Assembly: GCF_024704835.1 (NCBI RefSeq)
Contig: NZ_JAMXBE010000002.1
Coordinates: 124,001 to 188,000, forward strand
DNA length: 64,000 nucleotides
Reading direction: 5' to 3'
Source: Parapedobacter tibetensis
GTDB taxonomy: Bacteria > Bacteroidota > Bacteroidia > Sphingobacteriales > Sphingobacteriaceae
Positions 36,920 through 45,202 of the stretch are shown piece by piece. Made by a program: the position numbers and the translations under genes. The notes beneath the pieces are model-generated. The model was not told where the DNA came from, ran no database searches, and saw nothing but the letters and a program-made list of their open reading frames with translations. Positions within the stretch are counted from its first letter, which is position 1. Each line of letters starts with the position of its first letter.

Positions 36920-37599
36920 TTTTTATGAAACCTCAAGTGACTTCTTATGCAGGTATGCTCGACCAAAGCAGTTTCAAGCAATGGTACACTTATCAAAAAC
37001 TCTGCGCCAACCATCAATATGATGCGGAGGAGGTATCATTTTTGATGAGTAAACCTCCCTTTTATTTTCGGGATTATGCAATGCTTGCTTCCGGGTCAAA
37101 ACTCACCTTTGATGACACGCATATTCTTTCGGAGATCTTCCATGGACCGTGGCCTAAACAGCTGGACTTTGATAAAGACGATCTCGGCATGTTCGAAAAG
37201 CGAATTGTCCGGATAAAACTGATAGGTAAGCCCAGCGCAATTCAATATCTCATTACCATACCCTGGACGATCAAAGGGAAAGGGAACGTAGGCAAACTAT
37301 CGTTTCGCGAAGAAAAGCGAGTCATAACTTCCGAAGATGAAAACGAAATACGGCAACATATTGAGCTTTACTTGAACAAATTAATTAGGTATGACTTCTT
37401 TCGTTTAGGTCGACCTGCATTGGAAGTTTACCGGGAAATCGAGGAACGTTGCCAGTGGTCTCCGCTGCTCCGGCCCCTGTATGTCAAACAAGCGCTTTAC
37501 CAACAAATCAGTACCGGTAAGCTTACATTGAAGATGCACTGTGGCCAATTGCATTACCAATACTGCGGCACAGATTTTCTGAATTATTTCGGGCGCTGA
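36916..37599 (+). CDS. Hypothetical protein behind the palindromic promoter
   Basis: 227 residues from MIFMKPQVTSYAG, the ATG overlapping the upstream stop. An N-terminal segment YDAEEVSFLMSKPPFYFRDY looks like a helix-turn-helix, followed by KLTFDDTHILSEIFHGPWPK. The rest is mixed alpha/beta with no motif I recognise. If the HTH reading is right, this could be the regulator that replaced the XRE gene next to the second operator. Its composition is like that of its neighbours. Confidence 0.55.
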   Translation: MIFMKPQVTSYAGMLDQSSFKQWYTYQKLCANHQYDAEEVSFLMSKPPFYFRDYAMLASGSKLTFDDTHILSEIFHGPWPKQLDFDKDDLGMFEKRIVRIKLIGKPSAIQYLITIPWTIKGKGNVGKLSFREEKRVITSEDENEIRQHIELYLNKLIRYDFFRLGRPALEVYREIEERCQWSPLLRPLYVKQALYQQISTGKLTLKMHCGQLHYQYCGTDFLNYFGR

Positions 37600-37749
37600 A
37601 ATACTTCGGGAAAACAGTTGGTAGCGCATCGCTCGCTAACTGAAGACTGGTTCATTTGATGCGTAGACATCCAGACCATCAGCCCTGGAAATTCATTGTT
37701 TTTCAAATTTGCTTTTTTGCCCTGACATAGGGTTGTCAGTGGATACGGA

Positions 37750-37757
37750 TAGCTTTG
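37750..37757 (+). promoter_or_regulatory. Possible -7 box of the DinB-like gene
   Basis: TAGCTTTG fits TAnnTTTG, 32 bases before the ATG; the -33 box is unclear. Confidence 0.35.
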
Positions 37758-37789
37758 CCTCAAGAAACAACAAATAAATACGTATCAAA

Positions 37790-38284
37790 ATGGATATCAT
37801 TAAAGAACTATTGACCGAATTGGAAAGCGAAGGAGCGACAACCCGCAAGATGCTGGCACTAGTGCCGGAAGACCGATTCGATTGGGCACCACACCCCAAA
37901 AGTATGACCCTAAAACAATTGGCTACACACTTGGCCGAAATTCCATCTTGGTATGCGTTGGCTGTGGATCAGGATGAGCTGGATTTCAATGAAGGTGCTT
38001 ATCAACCCACATCGATTACCAGCAATACCGAGTTACAGGCTTTGTTTGAAAAAGCTTATCGAACGGGAAAGGCGGCGTTGCAACGCTTGCCGGAAGCTGC
38101 GCTTGACAAGCCTTGGATTATGCGGGGCGGTGACGCCGTGTACTTGGATACCACAAAATATGGTATGGTTCGCCACGCATTTGCCCAAACGACACACCAC
38201 CGTGCGCAATTAGGGGTTTTCCTGCGCCTCTTGGATATCCCAATACCGGGAAGTTACGGGCCGAGTGCAGACGAGATGGGGTAG
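37790..38284 (+). CDS. DinB-like family protein
   Basis: 164 residues forming a four-helix bundle of the DinB/YfiT-like type. The N-terminal MDIIKELLTELESEGATTRK and LVPEDRFDWAPHPKSMTLKQ are family hallmarks. The metal-binding His residues appear as ATHLAEIP (first) and TTHHRAQLG (C-terminal helix). These cytoplasmic proteins are thiol-dependent S-transferase relatives or damage-induced proteins of mostly unknown substrate. A stand-alone gene; no partner visible. Confidence 0.88.
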   Translation: MDIIKELLTELESEGATTRKMLALVPEDRFDWAPHPKSMTLKQLATHLAEIPSWYALAVDQDELDFNEGAYQPTSITSNTELQALFEKAYRTGKAALQRLPEAALDKPWIMRGGDAVYLDTTKYGMVRHAFAQTTHHRAQLGVFLRLLDIPIPGSYGPSADEMG

Positions 38285-38309
38285 CTGGCGTAAGTTCAAA
38301 GTTCGTGCA

Positions 38310-38341
38310 TTTGCATGTATAGCTAATTTTTCATAAATTTG
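38310..38341 (+). promoter_or_regulatory. Promoter of the antitoxin-like gene, nearly leaderless
   Basis: TTTG at 38310-38313, 20-nt spacer, TAAATTTG at 38334-38341; the ATG at 38345 follows after 3 bases. Confidence 0.6.
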
Positions 38342-38344
38342 TGT

Positions 38345-38569
38345 ATGGCCACAACAATAAATTCCCCCTTGAATGAGCAACAACTTATGATGTTGCGGTT
38401 GTTCAAAAAGCCGTTGCCCGATGCTGATTTTCAGGAGTTACGGAGATTAGCTGTCAAATTGTTGAGCAAGCAACTCGATGAAACCGTTGAGGATTGGGAA
38501 ACTGAGAAGGGAATCGACAGTGCTTATTACGATGAATTAAGCAAGGGGCATTTCAGGAAGTCTAAATAA
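38345..38569 (+). CDS. Antitoxin-like protein without an intact toxin
   Basis: 74 residues: NSPLNEQQLMMLRLFKKPLP, then a helix pair (LRRLAVKLLSKQLDETVEDW) and a basic tail. This type of small protein is commonly found in front of PIN toxins beginning MRVVLDTN. Here the next frame starts MRVVLE at 38574 but is cut off after 11 residues, so the antitoxin is orphaned. The functional assignment rests on pattern memory and context. Confidence 0.6.
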   Translation: MATTINSPLNEQQLMMLRLFKKPLPDADFQELRRLAVKLLSKQLDETVEDWETEKGIDSAYYDELSKGHFRKSK

Positions 38570-38573
38570 CGCT

Positions 38574-38660
38574 ATGCGGGTCGTACTCGAAACGAAGCTA
38601 TGGAAATAATGGGCTGTTATTGTGGCCGAAGATGGCTGGGTAGTGCGCAAAAATGCCGAT
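38574..38660 (+). pseudogene. PIN toxin stub fused to scar of the zeta partner gene
   Basis: MRVVLETKLWK is the start of a PIN toxin. From 38597 the DNA instead matches the 3' part of the zeta partner gene at 32748: AMEIMG, a 2-base deletion, then VAEDGW-VVRKNAD. The join, GAAGCTATGGAAATAATGGG, therefore links two unrelated toxin-antitoxin systems. Confidence 0.65.
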
Positions 38661-38680
38661 AAAATTATCAATCCAGCATA

Positions 38681-39115
38681 CTATAAATCAAGCAATGTAA
38701 TTATGGCAATCTCTTTAACAACTGCCAACCGATGATCATTTGTAAAAAAATAATCCGCTTGATTTTCTAGTGCGGTTGCAATTTGTATCGCATCGGGCGT
38801 TTTCAAGTTATATTTTGCTCTTAGTCGGGCTGCACCTTCGGCAATATCATGGGATATCTCAGCTAAGTTTATACCGGAAGCGCTTAAAAGAATTTCTTTG
38901 TATTGAGATACCAGTTTAGGTTTCCCTTCCTTTAAAGGTTTAACCAATACCTCCAGAAGTGTAATCGAAGAGGTAATAAATGTAAAATCGCCGTTGTCAT
39001 TAGCGACAAAACATTCCATTAGCTTTTCCTGATAGTCAGAATGCCCCTCAATGAAATAGATAAGTGGAGCCGTATCTAAAAATACGGCCTTTTGATAGAA
39101 ATCCTTTATCACCAC
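38681..39115 (-). CDS. PIN-domain toxin, VapC type
   Basis: 144 residues, standard PIN length. The acidic cluster is present: Asp14 (VFLDTAPLIYF), Glu55 (ITLLEVLV), Asp108 (KTPDAIQIAT) and Asp127 (FFTNDHRL). VapC-type proteins are Mg-dependent RNases that cut tRNA or rRNA. The ATG overlaps the end of the antitoxin gene by 7 bases. This is the only complete PIN pair of the window; two others (34.1 and 38.6 kb) are scars. Confidence 0.9.
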   Translation of the reverse strand: MVIKDFYQKAVFLDTAPLIYFIEGHSDYQEKLMECFVANDNGDFTFITSSITLLEVLVKPLKEGKPKLVSQYKEILLSASGINLAEISHDIAEGAARLRAKYNLKTPDAIQIATALENQADYFFTNDHRLAVVKEIAIITLLDL

Positions 39116-39324
39116 TGTCTTTCCTGCTCGATATATTCGTCAATATTGATCTTGCTCCAAAGTGATGAGCCAATGCCAGAAATAGAGCTGAGTTTAGCTT
39201 TATTTCTTGTCGTATCGGATTTGCGAATTAATAATGCCAGCTTTCCCAATAAACTCAATTGATCTGCCCTATCAAGCTGTTTAACTTGAGTCAGTATAGT
39301 GTTTATGTTTAAATCTGCATTCAT
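39109..39324 (-). CDS. Antitoxin of the PIN pair
   Basis: 71 residues from MNADLNINTILTQVKQLD. A frame opening 12 codons further up is rejected because the TATTTTTG promoter box (39336-39329) would be inside it. The helical N-terminal half (LDRADQLSLLGKLALLIRK) is followed by a C-terminal tail (WSKINIDEYIEQERQW) likely to wrap the toxin. No textbook DNA-binding fold is clear. Confidence 0.75.
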   Translation of the reverse strand: MNADLNINTILTQVKQLDRADQLSLLGKLALLIRKSDTTRNKAKLSSISGIGSSLWSKINIDEYIEQERQW

Positions 39325-39328
39325 ATTA

Positions 39329-39360
39329 CAAAAATAATAAATATTATCCAAAATAACCAA
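39329..39360 (-). promoter_or_regulatory. Promoter of the PIN pair, nearly leaderless
   Basis: Minus strand TTG (39360-39358), 21-nt spacer, TATTTTTG (39336-39329), then only 4 bases to the ATG at 39324. Confidence 0.6.
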
Positions 39361-39407
39361 CCTGGAAACTGGTAGGCCAAGTTACTCATTTTATATACCC
39401 TGCCACA

Positions 39408-39452
39408 CACCGTGTTATCCGGGATTTCTTCGACTATTTCTTTAGTAGTTAG
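39408..39452 (+). pseudogene. Tiny scar of the helical module family
   Basis: Reads HRVIRDFFDY then a stop. The ten residues match module 2 of the gene at 32038, and the DNA is close too. It marks the right end of the accessory island, just before the permease array resumes. Confidence 0.5.
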
Positions 39453-39490
39453 TACTTAGTAGTTAGATAATAGACATCAGACGTTAGACG
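39441..39490. repeat. TAGT-rich simple repeat
   Basis: TTAGTAGTTAGTACTTAGTA and the following TAG/GAC-rich bases form a low-complexity stretch between the module scar and permease 8. Confidence 0.45.
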
Positions 39491-39555
39491 GGTCTGCCTT
39501 TGTTCTTTTATCCTTATTCTTTGCTCCTGAAATCCTTGCTCTCGTTGATTTACCA

Positions 39556-41994
39556 TCACTCATCCCTTAGTGAGTCGACCGGATTCGCCACCGCTGCCTT
39601 GATCGCTTGGAAACTCACGGTCAATAATGCAATCATCACCGCCGCTAGCCCTGCCACGGCAAACATCCACCACTGGATGTCAATACGGTACGCAAAATCA
39701 GTCAGCCATTTGTTCATCACCCACCATGCGATTGGGGAGGCGATGAGCACCGCAATCAGTACCAGTTTCACAAAATCCTTCGAGAGTAGGCTCACAATGC
39801 CGGTTACCGAAGCCCCCAACACTTTACGGATACCGATTTCCTTCATGCGTTGCTGGGCGGCATGGACAATCAGCCCAAATACGCCCATGGCCGAGAGAAA
39901 TAGCATCAAGCCACTGAAGAAAGAAAACAAGGTTTGTTGTTTTTGTTCCGCTTCATAGTGTTTGTCCAGGATATCCGATACCCATTGGGCATCCAACAGG
40001 CGGTCTGGATAAAACGTTTTCCATAAGCTGACCAAGGATTCTTGCGCCTGTTGCTCCATACCGGGCGTAGTCCGTATGAACATATAAGAATAGTCGGGGT
40101 CCGCTTCGCCAAGGATGAAAACCGGACCCAATGCATGATGTAACGCTTCCTTATGGAAATCCTTGAGAATACCCACCGCCGGATAGCCTAGTTTCGGTAT
40201 GGGTATGCCTGTTTCCGTAATCCCCAGCATCTTCGCAGTTGACGTTGTAACGAGCGCTGAACGTGAATTGACATATTGTTCTTGCTCGGCTTTATCCATT
40301 CTCCAGGTTGACTGCATGTCAAAAACATCCGTTCCATAACGAGGGTCTAGATACCTGCCCTTTTGGAGTTCGAACCCGAGCGTTTGCGCAAAATCAAAAT
40401 CGGCAATAATGAAGTGAATTTCTAATTTTTCACCTTCCTTCATCGGATGATCTACAGTGCTGTACAGCGAAGTGGTGCCATTCACAATATCCCACCCAGC
40501 GATGCTTGCCGCCTCAATACCGGGCAGCTTCTTCAATTCAGTTTTGAAGGTTTCTCCTTTATTCTCCCAATTACGGAGTCCAATATGCAGGAGGTTTTTC
40601 TTTTCGTAGCCGATATCCTTGTTGCCAATGTAATTAATTTGGTGCTGTACCACAAGTAACGCAACCACTACCGCTATGGCTATGGAAAATTGGACCACAA
40701 CCAATGCTTTCCGCATACCCCCTGCGCTAACGATGCCATGTTGGAAGAGTTTCCCTCGCAGGGTATTGGCGGGTTTAAATCCGGACAACAGCCAGGCGGG
40801 GTAGGCGCCGGTAAGGACACTTACCAAAAAGATGAGTATGAGTGTAGATCCGAGTATATTGGGATTTGCCAACAGCGAATGGGTGAGATCATGCCCAAGG
40901 AAACCCGCCACTATGGGCAGACCGAGTACATAGAGGCCAATGGCAAATGAGGTACTGATCAGGAAGAATAATAAAGATTCCGTCAAGAATTGCAACGCCA
41001 GTTGGCTTCGTTGGGCTCCCAAGATTTTGCGTACGCCTGTTTCCTTAAGCCGTTTCATCGCCCGCGCGGTGCTTAGGTTCACAAAGTTGATACAAGCAAT
41101 AACCAAGAGTAACACACCTACCCCAATTAGGATATATAGTGTATTCCGGTTGCCTTGCACCGCAATGCTACTGTCATAATCGGAGTTTAGGTATACCTCT
41201 GTAATGGGTTGCAGCACATGGGTTACCTGCTTTTTGTCAGGATTTTCGAAATAATTATTTATCCAATCGTTTATTTTATGGTTAACTGTGGTCGCGTCGG
41301 TCCCTTTTTTGAGCAGGTAATACATGTTTGTATACGTTCCACTGCCATCCTTAGCCAATTGTCGGTTTGCCGGTTTGGTCAACATGATGGCATCAGCCCG
41401 AAGATGGGTGTTTTTTGGAATATCTTTGATGACCCCTGTAATGACTAATGTTTGTTTCTTTTGGCTCCATGAAGGCACATCTTCGATGATCTTGCCAGTA
41501 GGGTCTTCACCTTTGAAATATTTGTCGCGGAAGCTTTCGGTAATCAATAGGTTCTCATGCCCCGCCACAAAACTCGGCAGCCGACCATTAAGGGGTCCGA
41601 AGTCAAACATAGACAGCGCATTGGTGTCGGCATTCAGTACATGTACCATTACGCCATCAGGATTGTCCAGACCGATGCGGAAACGTTGTTCGCCTGCTCT
41701 GATAGAAGCGTATTGTTCCACTTCCGGAAATTGATCTTTCAACGCTCTCCCCAATGCCTCCAAGGTGTACGCTTCTCTTTGGTGGAAACCGTCGCCCATT
41801 TTTTTGTTCGCATACATTTTGTAAAGGTCGCCCGATCGGCTCCAGAATTTGTCATACGACTGTTCATCGATAACTACAGTAAAGACCAACATGCAAGCAC
41901 ACAGCCCAATGGTGAGGCCGAGGATGTTTATGGTGGCATAGGTCTTGTCTTTGACCATCGTACGCCAAGCGGTTTTGAAGTGGTTCTTTATCAT
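39556..41994 (-). CDS. MacB/FtsX-type ABC permease 8
   Basis: 812 residues. Sister of permease 5: the first ~34 residues are the same (KTAWRTMVKDKTYATINILG and onward), but the ectodomain is different (MYANKKMGDGFHQREAYTL). The coupling segments are LKETGVRKILGAQRSQLA and MKEIGIRKVLGASVTGIV. C-terminus KAAVANPVDSLRDE. It is the last gene of the operon from the 45.1-kb cassette, just as permease 5 is last in the 27.5-kb operon. A 237-bp gap separates it from permease 9. Confidence 0.93.
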   Translation of the reverse strand: MIKNHFKTAWRTMVKDKTYATINILGLTIGLCACMLVFTVVIDEQSYDKFWSRSGDLYKMYANKKMGDGFHQREAYTLEALGRALKDQFPEVEQYASIRAGEQRFRIGLDNPDGVMVHVLNADTNALSMFDFGPLNGRLPSFVAGHENLLITESFRDKYFKGEDPTGKIIEDVPSWSQKKQTLVITGVIKDIPKNTHLRADAIMLTKPANRQLAKDGSGTYTNMYYLLKKGTDATTVNHKINDWINNYFENPDKKQVTHVLQPITEVYLNSDYDSSIAVQGNRNTLYILIGVGVLLLVIACINFVNLSTARAMKRLKETGVRKILGAQRSQLALQFLTESLLFFLISTSFAIGLYVLGLPIVAGFLGHDLTHSLLANPNILGSTLILIFLVSVLTGAYPAWLLSGFKPANTLRGKLFQHGIVSAGGMRKALVVVQFSIAIAVVVALLVVQHQINYIGNKDIGYEKKNLLHIGLRNWENKGETFKTELKKLPGIEAASIAGWDIVNGTTSLYSTVDHPMKEGEKLEIHFIIADFDFAQTLGFELQKGRYLDPRYGTDVFDMQSTWRMDKAEQEQYVNSRSALVTTSTAKMLGITETGIPIPKLGYPAVGILKDFHKEALHHALGPVFILGEADPDYSYMFIRTTPGMEQQAQESLVSLWKTFYPDRLLDAQWVSDILDKHYEAEQKQQTLFSFFSGLMLFLSAMGVFGLIVHAAQQRMKEIGIRKVLGASVTGIVSLLSKDFVKLVLIAVLIASPIAWWVMNKWLTDFAYRIDIQWWMFAVAGLAAVMIALLTVSFQAIKAAVANPVDSLRDE

Positions 41995-42231
41995 ATTGTT
42001 TCGCTAATTTGTTTATTATTGATTTCCTGTTTGTTTTTAAAGGCATCAATGAACCCTCCTGCGTTGGGTTTCGCTGATTTGCCAATTTGCGCATCCGCGA
42101 AGAGCGAATCCACGAGTCAGCCTATCTTATACCTTGTTGCTGTATTCTTATTCTTTTGTTCCTATCCCGGGAGCCCACTGGCCGTAGGCCTTACCTAGGC
42201 TTTCCGATAGCTGAGGGCCGACAGCCAATAA

Positions 42232-44679
42232 TTACTCATCCCTCAACGAATCCACCGGATTGGCCACAGCAGCTTTAATGGCTTGGAAGCTCACCGTAAG
42301 TAACGCAATTACCACCGCAGCCAGCCCCGCTACTGTGAACATCCACCATTGAATATCGATGCGATAGGCAAAATCTTCCAGCCATTTGTTCATCGCCCAC
42401 CATGCTATCGGACTGGCGATGACAATAGCTACCAGCACCAGTCTCAAGAAATCTTTAGACAATAAGGCTACAATGCCCGATACGGTCGCACCTAGGACCT
42501 TTCGGATACCGATTTCCTTGGTGCGCTGGAATGCAGTGAATGTAGCCAATCCGAACAGGCCAAGGCAGCTAATGACGATAGCAACGGTGGTAGCCAAATC
42601 GATCAATTTAGCTGTATTCCGCTCCTGTTGGTAGAGCGATTCAATGTTTTCGTCATAGAAACGGCAGTTAAACGCGTCCGGTGGATAGATGCTATTCCAG
42701 TGTTGTTGGATATGTTCGATAGTACGTTGCCATGACGCGGGGTCAGCACTCAATTTTACATTGATGGTACCCATATCCGAAGAGGCCGTCATGAGTGCCA
42801 AAGGCTCAATGGCCGTGTAAAAATCCTGTGAGTGAAAATCGCGTACAACACCTACTACCGGATAAGGCCTATCGCCTTGGCTGAGGATTTTCCCAAGCGC
42901 ATGCTGTGGATTAGCAAAGCCATAAATCTTGGCGGCCGTCTCGTTGATGATGAGTTCACTAATGGTATCGGTGGCGCGTAAGTTCCTTCCGGCTAATAGT
43001 TCCATATCATAGAAACGTAGGTAATTGGTGTCGACCAGTTTCTTATGCAACTGCCGGACGGTTGGATATGCCGCTTGCGCCGACGCATAAGTATAAGGAC
43101 TGGACGAGAAACCTTGTATCATGGGGGCCTTGCCCTGGGATACCATTCGAATTCCAGACTCCTTTCGAAGTTCATTGACCAATACTTGTTCCTTATTCCT
43201 ATTGGCTTCACCAACAGAAAGCCTCCAGGGTACATCAATCAGTAACACGGCCTCTTTGTCGAATCCTAAATCTTTTTGAATGGTATAATTCAGCTGTTGC
43301 CCCATGATTAAGGCCCCAATGATGAAGCATTGCGCAATGACGAATTGGAACACGATGAGCCCTTTCCTTAAGGTAAGCCCACGGTTTCCTGCCGAAAGGA
43401 AGGTCTGCCCACGTAAGATACGCACCGGACTTACTCGCGTAACGAGCCAAGCGGGATAACAACCGGCAAATAAGGTAACCAACAGGAGGAGTGTCGACAT
43501 GAAGAAGATGAAACCAGTATTTCGGACATGTTCGATCGTGCCCTCGGGAATAATGTCGCCCAATAGTACAAAGGCCAATTTGGAGAGAATGAACGATAGA
43601 AAGGCAGCCAACAACACGGTGACGAGTGTTTCACTTAGGATTTGGCCAACGAGGTGACTCCGGCTACTTCCGAGGGTCTTTCGCACGCCGATTTCTTTGT
43701 TACGCTGGGGCATTTGTGCCGTACTGAGGTTGATGTAATTGATGCAGGCCAATAACAGTAGGAAACCACCGATGCCCATCAACCCGAATAGTACGGATTT
43801 ACTGGCTTTCCGGACACCATGCTCATTGAGCTGTGTGGCGAAGTGCGAATCAGCGAGGGGCATAAGGCTGAACCAACGAACAAAGCTATAGGTAGGCTTT
43901 TGTTCTTGTTGGAATTCCTTCCATTTTTGGTCGGTCATGGCCGTAATTTGTGCCTTGACCTTGGCCGTATCGCCGCTTGCGGATATTTGAAGGTAAACCC
44001 GATCACCACCGTTGGTATTGGTCCATTCGTTCAAGGAATATACCCGGGGCTCCAAATAAATAAATTCCTGTGCGGTAAATTCTGTAGGATAGTCCAAGTC
44101 CTTTACAATGCCAGATATGGTCTTTTGGATTGTGTCGTTGTAGATAAGTGTCCGGCCCTGGATTTCTTCAGGTTTCAGGTTGGGGAAATAGCTTTTGGCT
44201 CGGCTTGCTGTCAAGACCACATTTTGCGGGTCGTGGAAAGCAGTGACCTTATTTCCAGCCAGCCAGGTATAATGTACCATGCCGAAATAGCTGGAATCAG
44301 TGGAGACGATCTCCTGTGGCTCCTCGACGAGCACGGCGTTGCCCGTTTCTTGTGGTATTCTGACGGTTAAAAATCGATGTTGCCTAAAGACAGGCACTAC
44401 CCGCCCCACACCGGTTACTTGCTCACGGATGCCTTGATAAATAGGAGCTGATACACCACCATAGGCCGATTCTCGCTCGTCAAAGATACGTCCGGTAATC
44501 AATCGGTAGGTGTTTTCCTTGTCGGGAAGCTTGTTTTCAAAGCTGAACTCATAGTCGACCACCCGATAGACTACCCAGCAGGCACTGATGCCAATGGCCA
44601 GGCCGAGGATATTGAGGGCGGTGAAGAGTTTATTGCGCCAAAGGTGGCGGAACGTCGTTATAAAGTAGTTCTTGATCAT
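42232..44679 (-). CDS. MacB/FtsX-type ABC permease 9
   Basis: 815 residues, start MIKNYFITTFRHLWRNK. The coupling segments are NKEIGVRKTLGSSRSHLV and TKEIGIRKVLGATVSGIV. The first ectodomain (GRIFDERESAYGGVSAPIYQ) includes a long polar stretch, and the second contains YTYASAQAAYPTVRQLH. The helix after TM2 has an unusual QMPQRNKE instead of the common ARSxxR. C-terminus KAAVANPVDSLRDE. Follows the remnant at 44721 by 41 bases and should be read from the same sigma-54 promoter. Confidence 0.93.
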   Translation of the reverse strand: MIKNYFITTFRHLWRNKLFTALNILGLAIGISACWVVYRVVDYEFSFENKLPDKENTYRLITGRIFDERESAYGGVSAPIYQGIREQVTGVGRVVPVFRQHRFLTVRIPQETGNAVLVEEPQEIVSTDSSYFGMVHYTWLAGNKVTAFHDPQNVVLTASRAKSYFPNLKPEEIQGRTLIYNDTIQKTISGIVKDLDYPTEFTAQEFIYLEPRVYSLNEWTNTNGGDRVYLQISASGDTAKVKAQITAMTDQKWKEFQQEQKPTYSFVRWFSLMPLADSHFATQLNEHGVRKASKSVLFGLMGIGGFLLLLACINYINLSTAQMPQRNKEIGVRKTLGSSRSHLVGQILSETLVTVLLAAFLSFILSKLAFVLLGDIIPEGTIEHVRNTGFIFFMSTLLLLVTLFAGCYPAWLVTRVSPVRILRGQTFLSAGNRGLTLRKGLIVFQFVIAQCFIIGALIMGQQLNYTIQKDLGFDKEAVLLIDVPWRLSVGEANRNKEQVLVNELRKESGIRMVSQGKAPMIQGFSSSPYTYASAQAAYPTVRQLHKKLVDTNYLRFYDMELLAGRNLRATDTISELIINETAAKIYGFANPQHALGKILSQGDRPYPVVGVVRDFHSQDFYTAIEPLALMTASSDMGTINVKLSADPASWQRTIEHIQQHWNSIYPPDAFNCRFYDENIESLYQQERNTAKLIDLATTVAIVISCLGLFGLATFTAFQRTKEIGIRKVLGATVSGIVALLSKDFLRLVLVAIVIASPIAWWAMNKWLEDFAYRIDIQWWMFTVAGLAAVVIALLTVSFQAIKAAVANPVDSLRDE

Positions 44680-44720
44680 ATTGTTTCGTTTGTGTATTCA
44701 CGAATTTGCGAATAAACAGT

Positions 44721-45053
44721 CTATTCATCCCTCATTCCGTCTTGAGTGAATATGTTCCCCCATTCATTCACGTGGCATGCCTCTTCAATAACGGGGATCT
44801 CTGTCTTGCCGAAAACAGCCAACGGGGCAGATGAGGCCCAAATGTTCTGCATCTCGCGGTCTATGACCCCATGTGCTGAGTAAATGCGATCCCCCTTGCT
44901 ATGCATGCGATCATAACTCAATTCGTCCCATACCCAAAGCAGCAATAGCATGGCTGCGGTGAGGCTTATGGCTAGCCTGGCGATGTTAATGATGGAGTAC
45001 GACTTGTTTTTGACAAGTGTCCGGAAGGCGGTTTTGAGATAGTTCTTTATCAT
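44721..45053 (-). pseudogene. Permease remnant: N-terminus joined directly to the terminal RDE
   Basis: 110 codons. The start is a normal family N-terminus (MIKNYLKTAFRTLVKNKSYS, TM1, DELSYDRMHSKGDRIY) and the first ~100 residues run into the first ectodomain. Then the frame jumps to DGMRDE and a TAG stop, the last residues of a full permease (DSLRDE). About 690 codons are missing. The 34 bases around the stop are identical to those of permease 7. It still sits directly behind the sigma-54 cassette at 45.1 kb, so it is presumably transcribed and could yield a one-helix membrane peptide. Confidence 0.85.
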
Positions 45054-45085
45054 TTTTTAGCTATGAGACACTAAACTTTAGAAAA

Positions 45086-45100
45086 GCATTTACTGCGCCA
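45086..45100 (-). promoter_or_regulatory. Sigma-54 promoter before the permease remnant
   Basis: Minus strand TGGCGCAGTAAATGC, preceded by TT: GG-N10-GC, the best match of the five copies to the -24/-12 consensus. Confidence 0.7.
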
Positions 45101-45153
45101 AATATGTAATGTGCTGATTGTCTGTGTTATGAATGAAAGGCGTACAGTGGAAG

Positions 45154-45190
45154 TGTTCGATATCGAACACCAATTGTCCGCATCCGCACG
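45154..45190 (-). promoter_or_regulatory. Tandem 16-bp enhancer-like boxes, site C
   Basis: TGTTCGATATCGAACA (45154-45169) is a perfect palindrome; TGTCCGCATCCGCACG (45175-45190) is degenerate. Spacer CCAAT. The boxes end 12 bases before the stop of the DoxX-like gene. Confidence 0.7.
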
Positions 45191-45202
45191 TGGCAGCTAC
45201 CT

